From NCBI GenBank assembly GCA_035517695.1, contig DATIYI010000423.1:39064-103063 (forward strand): a stretch of 64,000 nt of DNA. The letters run 5' to 3'. Position 1 is the first letter of the stretch. Each line of letters opens with the position of its first letter. Positions 25,864 to 35,232 of the stretch are shown here, in pieces. The translations under genes and the position numbers were made by a program. The notes below the pieces were generated by a model. It searched no databases. It had not been told where the DNA came from and was given only the letters and a program-made list of their open reading frames with translations. Source of the DNA: DATFVJ01 sp035517695. GTDB taxonomy: Bacteria; Actinomycetota; Actinomycetes; Streptosporangiales; Streptosporangiaceae.

Positions 25864-27111
25864 CTAGTACGAGGAACGGTGCCCAGGCAGCGAACCATCC
25901 TGCAAGGAAGGCTCGTGCGCGAACGAATGATGGCTGCGGCGGGTGCTGTCCAGTATGGCGGAGTACACCAGATCACCGGCGATCCAGGTGGACCGGGTCC
26001 GCAGGTCGTCGCCGAGCCAGACAAGATCGGCCGCCGAGCCCTTGCAGATACGGCCGAGATCCGGCCGACCGATGAAGTCGGCAGGTATGCGGGTCGCCGC
26101 GGCAATCGCCGCCGTCAGGTCGACGCCGACGGCCACCATGTTCGACACGCCGACGTCCATCCGCAACGCCGAGCCCGCCAAACGCCCGTCAGCGCGCACC
26201 GGCGGCACGCCGTCGCCAGCCGGCAGCTGGATCAGCTGCCCGCCGAGCTGGTAGCGGCCCGCCGGCATGCCCGCGCACGCCGCGGCGTCGGTGACAATCG
26301 CGATCCGGCCGGCTGCCGCGGCGAAGGCGATTTTGCAGACGATCGGCGCGACGTGGTGCAGATCCGCGATGAGGCCACATGTGATGCGCGGGTCACCGAG
26401 CGCCTCGCCGACCACGCCGGGCTCACGATGATGCATCCCCGTCTGCGCGTTGAATAGGTGCGTCACCATCCGGGCCCCAGCATCGACCGCCGCCGCCACC
26501 TGAGCCGAGGTCGCGTCAGTGTGTCCCACGCTGACGCGCACGCCCGCGTCGGCCAGCAAGTTGATCGCCGCCATCGCCCCATGACGTTCCGGGGCGAGCG
26601 TGACGAGCCTGAGCGCGCCGCCGCCCGCCCGCATGAGTTCCTCGACCGCTTCAGGCTCCGGATCGATGATCCATTCGGGATCGTGCGCGCCCCTGTGCCG
26701 CAACGAGATGAACGGCCCCTCCAGATGGACGCCAAGCACCCGCGACCCGAGCGGTAGCCCAGGCAGCACGTGTTCCACCGCACGCAGCGCCCCGGCGAGC
26801 CTGTGCACAGGAGCGGTGACAAAGGTGGGCAGGAATGCGGTTGTGCCTGTCTCGGGGAGGCGCCGCACCACCGTCGCCCAGCCGGCCGTCGCTACCACCG
26901 CGAGGTCGACACCGAAATGACCATTCACCTGGAGATCGACGAAGCCGGGCACGAGTAGGCCGTCCGCCAGGTCGACATCCGGTGCCTGCGCCGGGCGTCC
27001 CCCGCCCACTTCGGTGATCGCCCCACCGCTGACCCGCACAAAGCCGGGCGACAGGACCTCCGAGCCGGTGGCAGGGACGACGCGGGCCGCCGCGATCAGA
27101 GTGTCCGCCAC
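25864..27111 (-). CDS. nagA: N-acetylglucosamine-6-phosphate deacetylase
   Basis: Converts GlcNAc-6-phosphate to glucosamine-6-phosphate and acetate in amino-sugar use and cell-wall recycling. 415 residues, amidohydrolase fold. Metal and substrate motifs: VPGFVDLQVNGHFG, the metal Glu in GVHLEGPF, metal His residues in VGHTDAT and HLFNAQ, and the catalytic Asp in AIVTDA. GTG 27111 is set by AGGAGGGG 7 nt upstream. The C-terminal 25 residues (SHHSFAHEPSLQDG) go beyond the usual end. It is co-directional with nagZ 132 nt downstream; together they release and process GlcNAc. Confidence 0.94.
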   Translation of the reverse strand: MADTLIAAARVVPATGSEVLSPGFVRVSGGAITEVGGGRPAQAPDVDLADGLLVPGFVDLQVNGHFGVDLAVVATAGWATVVRRLPETGTTAFLPTFVTAPVHRLAGALRAVEHVLPGLPLGSRVLGVHLEGPFISLRHRGAHDPEWIIDPEPEAVEELMRAGGGALRLVTLAPERHGAMAAINLLADAGVRVSVGHTDATSAQVAAAVDAGARMVTHLFNAQTGMHHREPGVVGEALGDPRITCGLIADLHHVAPIVCKIAFAAAAGRIAIVTDAAACAGMPAGRYQLGGQLIQLPAGDGVPPVRADGRLAGSALRMDVGVSNMVAVGVDLTAAIAAATRIPADFIGRPDLGRICKGSAADLVWLGDDLRTRSTWIAGDLVYSAILDSTRRSHHSFAHEPSLQDGSLPGHRSSY

Positions 27112-27575
27112 GATGCCCCCTCCTGCAGCCCATGCACTCGCATCGGGCTCCTGCCGTGGTGCCCTCTCCGCATGTGGTTCTGCCCCGCCGCCGGAGTCAG
27201 CATCCGTGCGACTGCCTCGCAGGGCCGTTCGGGTACTACTTGCTTACCCATCGGGGACACACGGGTGTCGCCGATCGCATCCGGGGTCTCAGGGGAGCAG
27301 CATCCCCGCAGATCCGCTAGTGGTCGCGACGCGACAGCCACTAAGTCTACTGCCGCGGAGGCGCTACGGCTGGCGGACCGCGGTCGTGCGCCCAGGGGCC
27401 CGCGGCCCGCGGGTGCGCGTCAGTTTTGTAGGTGACTGACGGGTAACTTGCTGCCGTCGGCATTGCGTGGCCAGTCACGGCCGGGTCAGGCGGTGGCTGT
27501 CTGGTCGCGCGGTCGCCGTCAGATCTGGTCCCGCTCGCCGCTCGCCGGCCCGGAACTCCCTGGCATCCCTACACT
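27112..27575. other. Intergenic region, no gene recognised
   Basis: This is the upstream region of nagA followed by sequence without recognisable coding signal on either strand. Together with the two pseudogenes that follow it forms a decayed patch of about 1.2 kb. Confidence 0.5.
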
Positions 27576-27659
27576 CGTGTCGCACCCGGCTTCGTAGGCG
27601 GCGACGACGGCCTGTACCCGGTCGCGGCAGCCCAGCTTCATCAAGATGTTGCCGACATA
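27576..27659 (-). pseudogene. C-terminal scrap of a LuxR/NarL-type regulator
   Basis: In the minus frame the segment YVGNILMKLGCRDRVQAVVA followed by AYEAGCDT matches the end of the LuxR helix-turn-helix (recognition helix exit and the RVQAVV helix) of response regulators. Everything upstream, including the receiver and the first half of the helix-turn-helix, is gone, and similarity stops exactly where the plus-strand secreted-protein pseudogene begins. It is a rearrangement junction and cannot be functional. Confidence 0.65.
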
Positions 27660-28096
27660 CCATCGGCGGGACCATCCTGGCGATAACGGCGGCGGCGGCC
27701 CCCGCATCCAACGGAACGACGATCTCCTTCACCGAGCACAACATCAGCGACCAGACCTTCAACCTCGGATCAGGCCACGGATTCGCCGCCGGCTGCGTCG
27801 AACTGGTCGCCAACAAGCTCATTCGAGGCGGCAAGCACCGGCCACGACGGGCGAGGCTACACCGTCACCCGGCTTGGCGGCGGCTCGGCTGACGAGGTGG
27901 TCTCGGCTGTCGAGGTCCTCAGCCACGGTCAGATCGACCTGTCCGGACTGGTCACCTCCACGCCGTCGGGACCTGGCACCTTCCAGCTCGCGGTCACCGG
28001 AGGCACCGGAGGCACCGGAGGTTACCAGGACGCCCGGGGCTACGCCATCGTCGTGCAGGCAACACCCCGACGGTCACCATCCACCTCACCCCGTGA
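27659..28096 (+). pseudogene. Frameshifted secreted-protein gene
   Basis: Three reading frames must be joined to make sense. Frame 1 gives GGTILAITAAAAPASNGTT and then ISFTEHNISDQTFNLGSGHG to VANKLI, a signal-peptide end plus mature start. Near 27830 the frame shifts to ASTGHDGRGYTVTRLGGGS through SHGQIDLSGLV to GYAIVVQA. Near 28055 it shifts again to GNTPTVTIHLTP and a proper TGA at 28096. The pieces read as one exported, Gly/Thr-rich single-domain protein of about 145 residues that has lost its first codons at the junction with the LuxR scrap. A 9-nt unit (accggaggc) is repeated inside it. Function of the intact family is not known to me. Confidence 0.7.
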
Positions 28097-28322
28097 CCGT
28101 CAACCCAACGGGCCGCGCCCGGCCGGGCGCGACCGCCCGCATCAGTGGCGAACCCGTCCTCGGACAGGAGGGGAGCGCACCGACGAGGCGCACACCCGCG
28201 GCCCGCCCGGCACCCCGAAAATGTCACAGGCGTGCGCTACAACGAAGATACTGCGTGAGTTCGTCTGAGCGGTCGGCGGTTGCCGGAATATGGATTTTTT
28301 TCTGCCATTCCCAGGAGGCCAA

Positions 28323-29156
28323 ATGTCAACGTCATCATCGCCACCGGAAAGCCCTAATAGGGCAAGCGTAATAAAGTGGGCCGAAGCACTGGCCCGTTCC
28401 CGAAACGCGGTGGGCGCGCCCGGGGCTCCCGCGACCCGGACGCCGACGCCGACGCCGACGCCACAGAAGCGGCGCCGCCAGCGCAGCGCTCCCGATCCGC
28501 CGCCGGATCCCTGGCCGTTACCGTGCTCGAAACCCGCCTGCCCCCTCCCGGATCCGGCGCTCGCCCGGCTGCGCAGGGTGCCCGATTCTGCGCCGCCCTA
28601 CGACGACGAGATCCAGGCGACCCGGCTGGGCCCGGTGGCTGTGCCAGACGCCGATGACGGTGACAGCCCAGCCCGCCCGCCACGGCCACGCGCTGCGGTC
28701 CACGACGGCGACAAACGGGCGGGCACGCCTGGTCACGACACAACGGGGGGCGCGAGCGAGAACTCCGATGACCGAGCCGGCCGCGGCAGGGACGACCGGC
28801 CACCTGCGAGGGACCGGCCAGCCAGCGATGGCGCGACGCAGCCGACACCCACCTGGCCGAGCCAGTTCGCCCAGGTTCTGGCCGAGACGCTGGCCGGATC
28901 GAGGCCGCCGCGCCAGCTGACTCCGTGGACCACTGAACGCGCGAGAGGCCACATCCGGCGTCTGGGCCCCCTGCTCGCGGGCAGCCAGGAGCCGCGAATA
29001 CGGCGCATCGTCGCGAGCACGCCTTCGTCCGGCGTGGTCGAGATGGCGGTGGTAGTGCGGTTCGGGCCGCGGGTTCGCGCACTGGCCGTCCGACTGGAGC
29101 GCGCGGACTCCACCCGCGCAACCGCGTGGCAGTGCACGGCCATCGAGGCCGCCTAG
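28323..29156 (+). CDS. Rv3235-like protein (SecA-linked)
   Basis: 277 residues from ATG 28323, with AGGAGG 7 nt upstream. The N-terminal two thirds is disordered: Ser/Pro/Thr- and Arg/Asp-rich with a TPTPTPTP run. The folded part is the C-terminal 90 residues, WPSQFAQVLAETLAGSRPPRQLTPWTTERARGHIRRL to VVRFGPRVRALAVRLER, which is the conserved domain of the Rv3235 family (NTF2-like fold expected). It lies convergently next to secA, as the family does in mycobacteria, but a direct role in secretion has not been shown. Confidence 0.8.
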   Translation: MSTSSSPPESPNRASVIKWAEALARSRNAVGAPGAPATRTPTPTPTPQKRRRQRSAPDPPPDPWPLPCSKPACPLPDPALARLRRVPDSAPPYDDEIQATRLGPVAVPDADDGDSPARPPRPRAAVHDGDKRAGTPGHDTTGGASENSDDRAGRGRDDRPPARDRPASDGATQPTPTWPSQFAQVLAETLAGSRPPRQLTPWTTERARGHIRRLGPLLAGSQEPRIRRIVASTPSSGVVEMAVVVRFGPRVRALAVRLERADSTRATAWQCTAIEAA

Positions 29157-29183
29157 CGACTGCCGGGAAGCCCCAGGCGGGTG

Positions 29184-32100
29184 TCAGTCTGCCGCCCGCG
29201 TCCGCGGGTCGCCGTGGCAGCGCTTGAACTTACGGCCAGAACCGCACGGGCACGGCTCGTTGCGGCCAACGCGGGCGAATTCGCCACTGCCGGGGGATTC
29301 GGCTCGATGCTCTACGCCACCGTCGGCCCCGTCCATCGTTGGCGCCGAGTACTCCAGCCTCGTCGGGCGATGCGGCTGCTTGAGCCCGGGTGGAAGGGCC
29401 GCACCGGCGGCCGCCGCAGCGGCCGCAGGCGCGCCGCCGGACCCCGCGTGGCCGTCAGCCGCAGCACCTGAGCCCCGGCCAGCCGCAGCACCTGACCCCC
29501 GGCCAGCCGAGGCACGTGAGCCCCGGCCAGCTGCGGAACGCCCGGCGGCGCCGCCCTGCGCCCTCGTCTTGGCAGCGGCCTTGGCACCGGTCTGCGCGGT
29601 GGCCTGGGCGCCCGCCTGAGCCCCGCCGATGACAAGATTCGGCACGGCCGCCTGGCTCGTCGCGCCGACCGGTGCTTCCTCGACGACTGGATTGTCCTGC
29701 ACCTCGACCTTGAGGTTGAAGAGATAACCCACCGACTCCTCGCGGATAGCGTCGAGCATCGCGTTGAACATCTCGAAGCCCTCACGCTGGAACTCGATCA
29801 ACGGGTCGCGCTGCGAGTAGGCACGCAGGCCGATGCCCTCCTGCAGGTAGTCCATCTCGTACAGGTGGTCTTGCCACTTCCGGTCGAGCACGGAGAGCAC
29901 AACCCGGCGTTCGAGCTCCCGCATCACCTCGGGCGTCATCTCCTCCTCACGCCGGTCGTAGGCCTCCTGCGCATCACGCCTGACCCGCTCAACGATGAAC
30001 TCGGAGCTCAGGCCCGCGCGATCCCCGCCTGCCTCCTCGACCAGCTCGTCCTGGATCATCCGCACCGGATAGAGCTGGCGGAAGGCCTGCCACAGCTTGT
30101 CGAGGTCCCACTCCTCTGGGAAACCTTCGCTCGTCGCGCCGACGACGTAACCCTCGACCACCTCGTCGATCATCTTGCGGACCTGTTCATGCAGGTCGGC
30201 ACCTTCAAGCACCTCACGCCGCTCACCGTAGATGACCTGGCGCTGCCGGTTGAGCACCTCGTCATACTTGAGCACGTCCTTGCGGATCTCGAAGTTCTGC
30301 TGCTCCACCTGGTGCTGTGCAGACCTGATCGCATTTGTGACGATCTTCGACTCGATCGGCACGTCCTCGGCGAGCTTGAGAGTCGACATGATCGACTCCA
30401 CCCTGGCCGAGTTGAACATCCGCATCAGGTCGTCTTCGAGGGATAGGTAGAAGCGGGTCTCGCCCGGGTCGCCCTGCCTGCCGGAACGTCCACGTAGCTG
30501 GTTGTCGATTCGCCGTGACTCGTGCCGCTCGGTGCCGAGGACATACAGGCCGTCAGCGGCGACAACCTGCTCATGCTCCTCGGCGACCGCACGGCGCGCC
30601 TTCTCGAGCGCCTCGGGCCAGGCCGCCTCGTAATCCTCTGGCGTCTCGAGCGGTGACAGGCCCCGCTGGTGAAGTTCGAGGTCAGCCATGAATTCAGGGT
30701 TGCCGCCGAGCATGATGTCGGTGCCACGGCCTGCCATGTTGGTCGCCACGGTGACCGCGCCGAGCCGGCCCGCCTGTGCGACGATCGCCGCCTCCCGCTC
30801 ATGCTGCTTAGCGTTGAGCACCTCGTGCGGCACCCCGCGGCGCTTCAGCAGCTGCGAAAGGATCTCGGATTTCGCGACGCTCACCGTGCCGACGAGAACG
30901 GGCTGCCCCTTCTCGTGCCGTTCGGCGATATCGTCGACACAGGCGGTGAACTTGGCCTGCGCGGTCCGGTAGATGACGTCGGAGACGTCCATCCTGATCA
31001 TCGGCATGTTGGTCGGGATCGGTACAACGCCGAGCTTGTAGATCTGGTGGAATTCATTCGCTTCTGTCATCGCCGTTCCGGTCATCCCGGCGAGCTTGTC
31101 GTACAACCGGAAGTAGTTCTGCAGCGTGATCGTCGCGAGCGTCTGGTTCTCTTCCTTGATCTGCACGGATTCCTTGGCCTCGATGGCCTGATGCATGCCC
31201 TCGTTGTAGCGGCGGCCGTGCAGGATCCGGCCCGTGAATTCATCGACGATCAGGATCTCGCCGTTCATGACGACGTAGTCCTTGTCGCGCTTGAACAGTT
31301 CCTTCGCCTTGAGCGCGTTGTTGAGGTATCCGACAAGCGGCGTATTAACCGGGTCGTACAGGTTCTCGATGCCGAGCCAGTCCTCGACCTTCTCCACGCC
31401 TGCCTCGAGGATCCCGACCGTCCGCTTCTTCTCGTCGACCTCGTAGTCACCCTCGCCGTCCTCGCCGCGGCGCAGCCGCGGCGCGATCTTGGCGAACTCT
31501 ACGTACCAGCGGGCGCTCTGCTCGGCAGGGCCACTGATGATCAGTGGTGTGCGCGCCTCGTCGATAAGGATCGAGTCGACCTCGTCAACGATCGCGAAGT
31601 TATGCCCCCGCTGTACGCATTCGTCGAGGCCCCAGGCCATGTTGTCGCGCAGGTAGTCGAAACCGAACTCGTTGTTGGTGCCGTACGTGATGTCGGCCTC
31701 ATATGCCGTGCGGCGCTCGTCCGGGGTCATCTGGGCGAGGATGACGCCGACCTCGAGACCGAGGAACCGGTGGATCCGGCCCATCCACTCGGCGTCGCGC
31801 TTGGCCAGATAGTCGTTGACCGTGATCACGTGGACGCCCTGGCCCGTCAGCGCGTTCAGATAGGCAGGCAGGGTCGCAACAAGGGTCTTGCCCTCGCCGG
31901 TTTTCATCTCGGCGATGTTCCCGAGATGGAGGGCGGCCCCGCCCATCAACTGGACATCGAAGTGACGCTGGCCGAGCGTGCGCCTGGCTGCCTCACGTAC
32001 CGTGGCAAATGCCTCAGGCAGCAGGTCGTCGAGTGACTCGCCGTCGTCGTGGCGCTGCTTGTACTCGTCGGTGAGGGCGCGGAGCTCGGCGTCGCTCTTC

Positions 32101-32207
32101 GCGACGAAGTCCTCTTCGATCGAGTTGACCTGGTCGGCGATCCGCTTGAGCCTGCGCAGGATCTTGCCCTCGCCTGCGCGCAGGACCTTGTCGATGATGG
32201 CTGGCAC
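29184..32207 (-). CDS. secA: Preprotein translocase ATPase SecA
   Basis: Motor of the Sec pathway, driving unfolded preproteins through SecYEG. 1007 residues. Order: nucleotide-binding domain 1 with Walker A EMKTGEGKTL and DEVD-type motif IVDEVDSILIDEARTPL, preprotein cross-linking domain, nucleotide-binding domain 2 (TVATNMAGRGTDI, RRIDNQLRGRSGRQGDPG), helical scaffold, then a linker and the zinc-binding tail CPCGSGRKFKRCH (SecB/ribosome contact). GTG 32207 (VPAIIDKVLRAGEGK) matches the family start; the frame continues 106 codons upstream without similarity. The linker has GRGSGAAAG repeats from a ~24-nt unit near 29457-29540. Essential housekeeping gene. Confidence 0.97.
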   Translation of the reverse strand: MPAIIDKVLRAGEGKILRRLKRIADQVNSIEEDFVAKSDAELRALTDEYKQRHDDGESLDDLLPEAFATVREAARRTLGQRHFDVQLMGGAALHLGNIAEMKTGEGKTLVATLPAYLNALTGQGVHVITVNDYLAKRDAEWMGRIHRFLGLEVGVILAQMTPDERRTAYEADITYGTNNEFGFDYLRDNMAWGLDECVQRGHNFAIVDEVDSILIDEARTPLIISGPAEQSARWYVEFAKIAPRLRRGEDGEGDYEVDEKKRTVGILEAGVEKVEDWLGIENLYDPVNTPLVGYLNNALKAKELFKRDKDYVVMNGEILIVDEFTGRILHGRRYNEGMHQAIEAKESVQIKEENQTLATITLQNYFRLYDKLAGMTGTAMTEANEFHQIYKLGVVPIPTNMPMIRMDVSDVIYRTAQAKFTACVDDIAERHEKGQPVLVGTVSVAKSEILSQLLKRRGVPHEVLNAKQHEREAAIVAQAGRLGAVTVATNMAGRGTDIMLGGNPEFMADLELHQRGLSPLETPEDYEAAWPEALEKARRAVAEEHEQVVAADGLYVLGTERHESRRIDNQLRGRSGRQGDPGETRFYLSLEDDLMRMFNSARVESIMSTLKLAEDVPIESKIVTNAIRSAQHQVEQQNFEIRKDVLKYDEVLNRQRQVIYGERREVLEGADLHEQVRKMIDEVVEGYVVGATSEGFPEEWDLDKLWQAFRQLYPVRMIQDELVEEAGGDRAGLSSEFIVERVRRDAQEAYDRREEEMTPEVMRELERRVVLSVLDRKWQDHLYEMDYLQEGIGLRAYSQRDPLIEFQREGFEMFNAMLDAIREESVGYLFNLKVEVQDNPVVEEAPVGATSQAAVPNLVIGGAQAGAQATAQTGAKAAAKTRAQGGAAGRSAAGRGSRASAGRGSGAAAGRGSGAAADGHAGSGGAPAAAAAAAGAALPPGLKQPHRPTRLEYSAPTMDGADGGVEHRAESPGSGEFARVGRNEPCPCGSGRKFKRCHGDPRTRAAD

Positions 32208-32428
32208 TTCTCGTCGCGCTCCTCGCGGATTATCTGACCTCTCCTGGCGGCCACCCGCCATAGCCGGCAGGCAGCTACCTGCCAGTGGCGCATGGATGCC
32301 ACGGAACTGAAAATCATCGTAGGCGACCCTCGCGGCAAAACTAGAGCTTCCTATGATGGGGGCAGGAGTTTGCGTCACGAACGCACCAACCACAATGATA
32401 AGAGCGGCAGGGTGAAAGGAGTGCGCGC

Positions 32429-32728
32429 ATGGCCGACCAGGCGTCATCAGACTTTGTCGCGGTGGCCGGGCACGGCCAGGCCGCCGTGCCCACCGACGCG
32501 GACAACGCGGAACTCGCCGCAGCAACTGGGGCTGGCACGGCCCCTTACGGACATCACGGCAGGACGGCCTCCTGGATCGCCGTGGTCATCGTCTTGGTCG
32601 GCTTCATGGTCGGCGGCGCCGGACTGGTGTTTGGGCCGACGTGGTTGCTGTTCTGGGTCGGTCTTGGGGTCGCGGGTGTCGGCGGGATCCTTGCGCTCAG
32701 CACCGGAATTTTCGACGACTGGTACTGA
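32429..32728 (+). CDS. Small HGxxPAAW-like membrane protein
   Basis: 99 residues from ATG 32429, with AAAGGAG 7 nt upstream. A soluble acidic N-terminus of about 40 residues leads to HGRTASW, close to the HGxxPAAW motif of a small actinobacterial membrane-protein family. Two transmembrane helices follow (WIAVVIVLVGFMVGGAGLVF and LLFWVGLGVAGVGGILAL). The motif is altered (TAS for TPAA). The gene diverges from secA. The codons at its stop, GAC GAC TGG TAC TGA, are the seed of the tandem repeat that follows. Function unknown. Confidence 0.8.
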   Translation: MADQASSDFVAVAGHGQAAVPTDADNAELAAATGAGTAPYGHHGRTASWIAVVIVLVGFMVGGAGLVFGPTWLLFWVGLGVAGVGGILALSTGIFDDWY

Positions 32729-32875
32729 ACGACTGGTACTGACACGACCGCCACTGACGACTGGCACTGACACAACCGGCACTGACGACTGACACTGACA
32801 CAACCGGCACTGACGACTGGCACTGACACAACCGGCACTGACGACTGGTGAAATGACCGGTACTGATCGGTACTG
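32715..32875. repeat. Stop-codon-seeded tandem repeat (14-nt units, 28-nt higher order)
   Basis: The last 14 nt of the membrane-protein gene, ACGACTGGTACTGA including its stop, are copied exactly at 32729-32742. About nine diverged copies follow, alternating 15 and 13 nt, so that a 28-nt unit repeats three times. Almost every copy ends in ACTGA; because 14 is not a multiple of 3 the copied TGA falls in successive frames. Confidence 0.88.
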
Positions 32876-32956
32876 AGGGTCCCGACCCTCGAAACCTGAT
32901 CCCGGCCGCCCCGCCAGGTTTGTGGGGCGCGAAAACTGTCGGACCCCGCGGCTAGC

Positions 32957-34183
32957 ATGAGCGACGTGACCATGCCTGCGCCTCGGACCACATCGCGTCC
33001 GCCTGAACTGACCCTCTCCGCCGATGACGTGCGCCGGATCACCCTGCGTGCGCAGGGATTTCTCGGGGCGAGCGGGCGGCGTGGCGGTGTCAATGGCATG
33101 ATCCGCCGCATCGGTGCGGTGCAACTTGACACGATCAGTGTGCTGGCACGGTCACACGAGCTTGTCGCATACGCCCGCCTTGGGCCGATCGGCCGGGACC
33201 GGGTCGAGCGCGCCTACTGGCATCCGCGTCGTCCGACCGCGTTCGAGTACTGGTCGCACGCGGCATGTGTCGTGCCGATCGACAGGTGGCCGTACTACGC
33301 CTTCCGCAGGCGCTCGTTCCGCGCGCGGGGCCTGCGCTGGCATGAGGTGCCCGAACGCGCCTGCAAGGAGGTGCTCGCCAGGCTGCGCGCCGAGGGCGCG
33401 CTCACCGCGACCCAGCTGGGCGGCGCCAAAGCCGGCGGACCCTGGTGGGACTGGTCTGAAGTCAAGATCGCGGTGGAGTGGCTGCTCGACATCGGTGAGG
33501 TGGTCTGCGCACGGCGGTCCGGCTGGCGTCGGGTCTATGACCTGCCTGAGCATGTCATTCCCGCAGATCTCCTCGACAGCGAACCGTCCGACGAGGAGTG
33601 CGTGAGCCATCTCGCTAGTGTCGCGGCGCGTGCGCTCGGAGTCGTCACGCGCGCAGATCTGATCGACTACCACCGGCTCCGCAGCTTCGGCCCCAGCCCG
33701 GCGGGCCACACGGACCTGGCGGACGAGGGCGCCGAGGCCGCGGGTCTTGTCCCGGTCATGATCGGCAGCGCGCGGCCTGCACCGGCGTGGGCCGACCCGG
33801 CCGCCCTCGCCGAAGTACCGCGCGGCCACCACCGGACCACGCTGCTTTCACCGTTCGACTCGCTTATCTGGGATCGTAAGCGCACGCAGCGGATCTTTGG
33901 CTTCGACCATAGCCTGGAGGCGTACCTACCGAAGACGAAACGTGTGCACGGCTACTTTGTGATGCCACTGCTTGCCGACGGCCGTCTGGTTGGCCGGGTA
34001 GATCCGTCCCGCAGCGGACAGAATCTGATCGCCAGGCACGTCTCACTCGACAAGCAGGCCGCGATCACCCCAATGGCCAGCGCGCTGCGCGAAGCCGCAG
34101 AGTGGGTGGGTTGTTCCGCCATCCAGGTGGGGCAGGTTAACCCTCCCCAGTATGCGCAGCGGCTGCGCGCGGCTCTCACCTGA
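32957..34183 (+). CDS. YcaQ/AlkX-type winged-helix DNA glycosylase
   Basis: 408 residues of the HTH_42 (winged-helix repeat) family, which includes E. coli YcaQ, a glycosylase that unhooks interstrand crosslinks, and Streptomyces AlkZ. The catalytic segment IGAVQLDTISVLARSHELV holds a Q-hydrophobic-D motif, the YcaQ form, rather than the QxQ of AlkZ. The rest (FEYWSHAACVVPID, LLSPFDSLIWDRKRTQRIFGFDHSLEAYLP, KRVHGYFVMPLL) is highly typical. ATG 32957 is likely although its ribosome site is weak. A role in repair of bulky alkylation or crosslinks is inferred from family knowledge. It is convergent with the response regulator gene. Confidence 0.88.
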   Translation: MSDVTMPAPRTTSRPPELTLSADDVRRITLRAQGFLGASGRRGGVNGMIRRIGAVQLDTISVLARSHELVAYARLGPIGRDRVERAYWHPRRPTAFEYWSHAACVVPIDRWPYYAFRRRSFRARGLRWHEVPERACKEVLARLRAEGALTATQLGGAKAGGPWWDWSEVKIAVEWLLDIGEVVCARRSGWRRVYDLPEHVIPADLLDSEPSDEECVSHLASVAARALGVVTRADLIDYHRLRSFGPSPAGHTDLADEGAEAAGLVPVMIGSARPAPAWADPAALAEVPRGHHRTTLLSPFDSLIWDRKRTQRIFGFDHSLEAYLPKTKRVHGYFVMPLLADGRLVGRVDPSRSGQNLIARHVSLDKQAAITPMASALREAAEWVGCSAIQVGQVNPPQYAQRLRAALT

Positions 34184-34274
34184 CCAGTCGGTGCCCGCGG
34201 TCCGATCCACCGGGCTCATCCAGTCCGTGCTCTCATCTCCAGTCGTGCTCTCCTCCAGACCGCCCGGCCCCGGG

Positions 34275-34982
34275 TTAGCTGAGCTCGATCAGCTTCTCCC
34301 TCACGGCGACCATCACCGCTTCCATCCGCGAGTGGATCTGGAGTTTCTCCAGGATGTTCCGCACGTGGTTCTTCACCGTGTTCTCGGAAATGAACAGCTC
34401 CCTGGCGATGTCACGATTGCTCGACCCCTTGGCCACAAGCTTGAGAACTTCCATCTCCCTGTCGGTGAGCTTGGGCACAGGAACCTGCTCTGACCGTTCC
34501 TCGCCTTCTCGCCTGGCGAGGGTGGCGAACTCGGTGATGAGCTTCCCCGCCATCGACGGATTGATCAGCGACTGGCCGCCGTGCACCGCGCGGACTGACT
34601 CCGCGACCTCGTCAAGCGGGATGTCCTTGAGCAGGTAACCGCTGGCGCCTGCCTTGATCGCGTCGAAGAGGTCCTCCTCCTCGTCGCTGATCGTGAGCAT
34701 CACGATCTTCGCGCTCGGTCCGGCCGCCTTCATCGCTGCGCAGGCGTCGATACCACTGCTGCGGGGCATCCTGATGTCCATCAGCACAACGTCAGGCAGC
34801 GACTCCGCCGCCCTGGCAACCGCCTCGGCACCATCGCACGCCTCGCCGACCACCTCGATGTCGGCCTCTTCCTTGAGGACCATCTCAAGCCCGCGGCGGA
34901 ACAGCGCGTGATCATCGACGATCAGCACGCGAATCGGCTCGGCCTGCCGCCCGCGCTCCCGCTTTGGGGGATCTGCGCTCAC
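34275..34982 (-). CDS. NarL/FixJ-type response regulator
   Basis: 235 residues. Receiver domain (about 17-135) with acidic pair VDDH, phosphate acceptor in VVLMDIRMPRSSG, Thr in MLTISD and Lys in YLLKDIPL. A LuxR-type DNA-binding domain follows (LTDREMEVLKLVAKGSSNRDIARELFISENTVKNHVRNILEKLQIHSR). GTG 34982 is supported by GGAGGAAC just upstream; an earlier GTG at 35012 has none. No histidine kinase is adjacent, so it is an orphan here. It sits between hpf and the glycosylase gene. Target genes unknown. Confidence 0.92.
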   Translation of the reverse strand: MSADPPKRERGRQAEPIRVLIVDDHALFRRGLEMVLKEEADIEVVGEACDGAEAVARAAESLPDVVLMDIRMPRSSGIDACAAMKAAGPSAKIVMLTISDEEEDLFDAIKAGASGYLLKDIPLDEVAESVRAVHGGQSLINPSMAGKLITEFATLARREGEERSEQVPVPKLTDREMEVLKLVAKGSSNRDIARELFISENTVKNHVRNILEKLQIHSRMEAVMVAVREKLIELS

Positions 34983-35232
34983 CGTTCCTCCAGCCCTGGT
35001 GTGCTCGGCCACGGCTGCCGGAGGCGGCCGCCGACGGTACCTGCGGTAGCGGGCAGCCAGAAACCACCTGCCACCCGTTCGACATTCACCCGGCGCGCAG
35101 GCACCGGTCCCCTGCGATCAGACTCTGGCGGAGTCCGTCACGACACGCAAGCGCCGGAGCGCTGCGTGTGGATATAGCACACCGTGCGACGCGCCTGTGG
35201 CCCCGGATCAGCGGCTTGGCGGTCGCACGGGC

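Noticed and set aside
29865..32036. Long plus-strand open frames opposite secA, and similar long frames opposite gdh, ahcY and the glycosyltransferase
   Set aside because: Typical antisense shadows in high-GC DNA; no protein features and the opposite strand encodes well-known genes.
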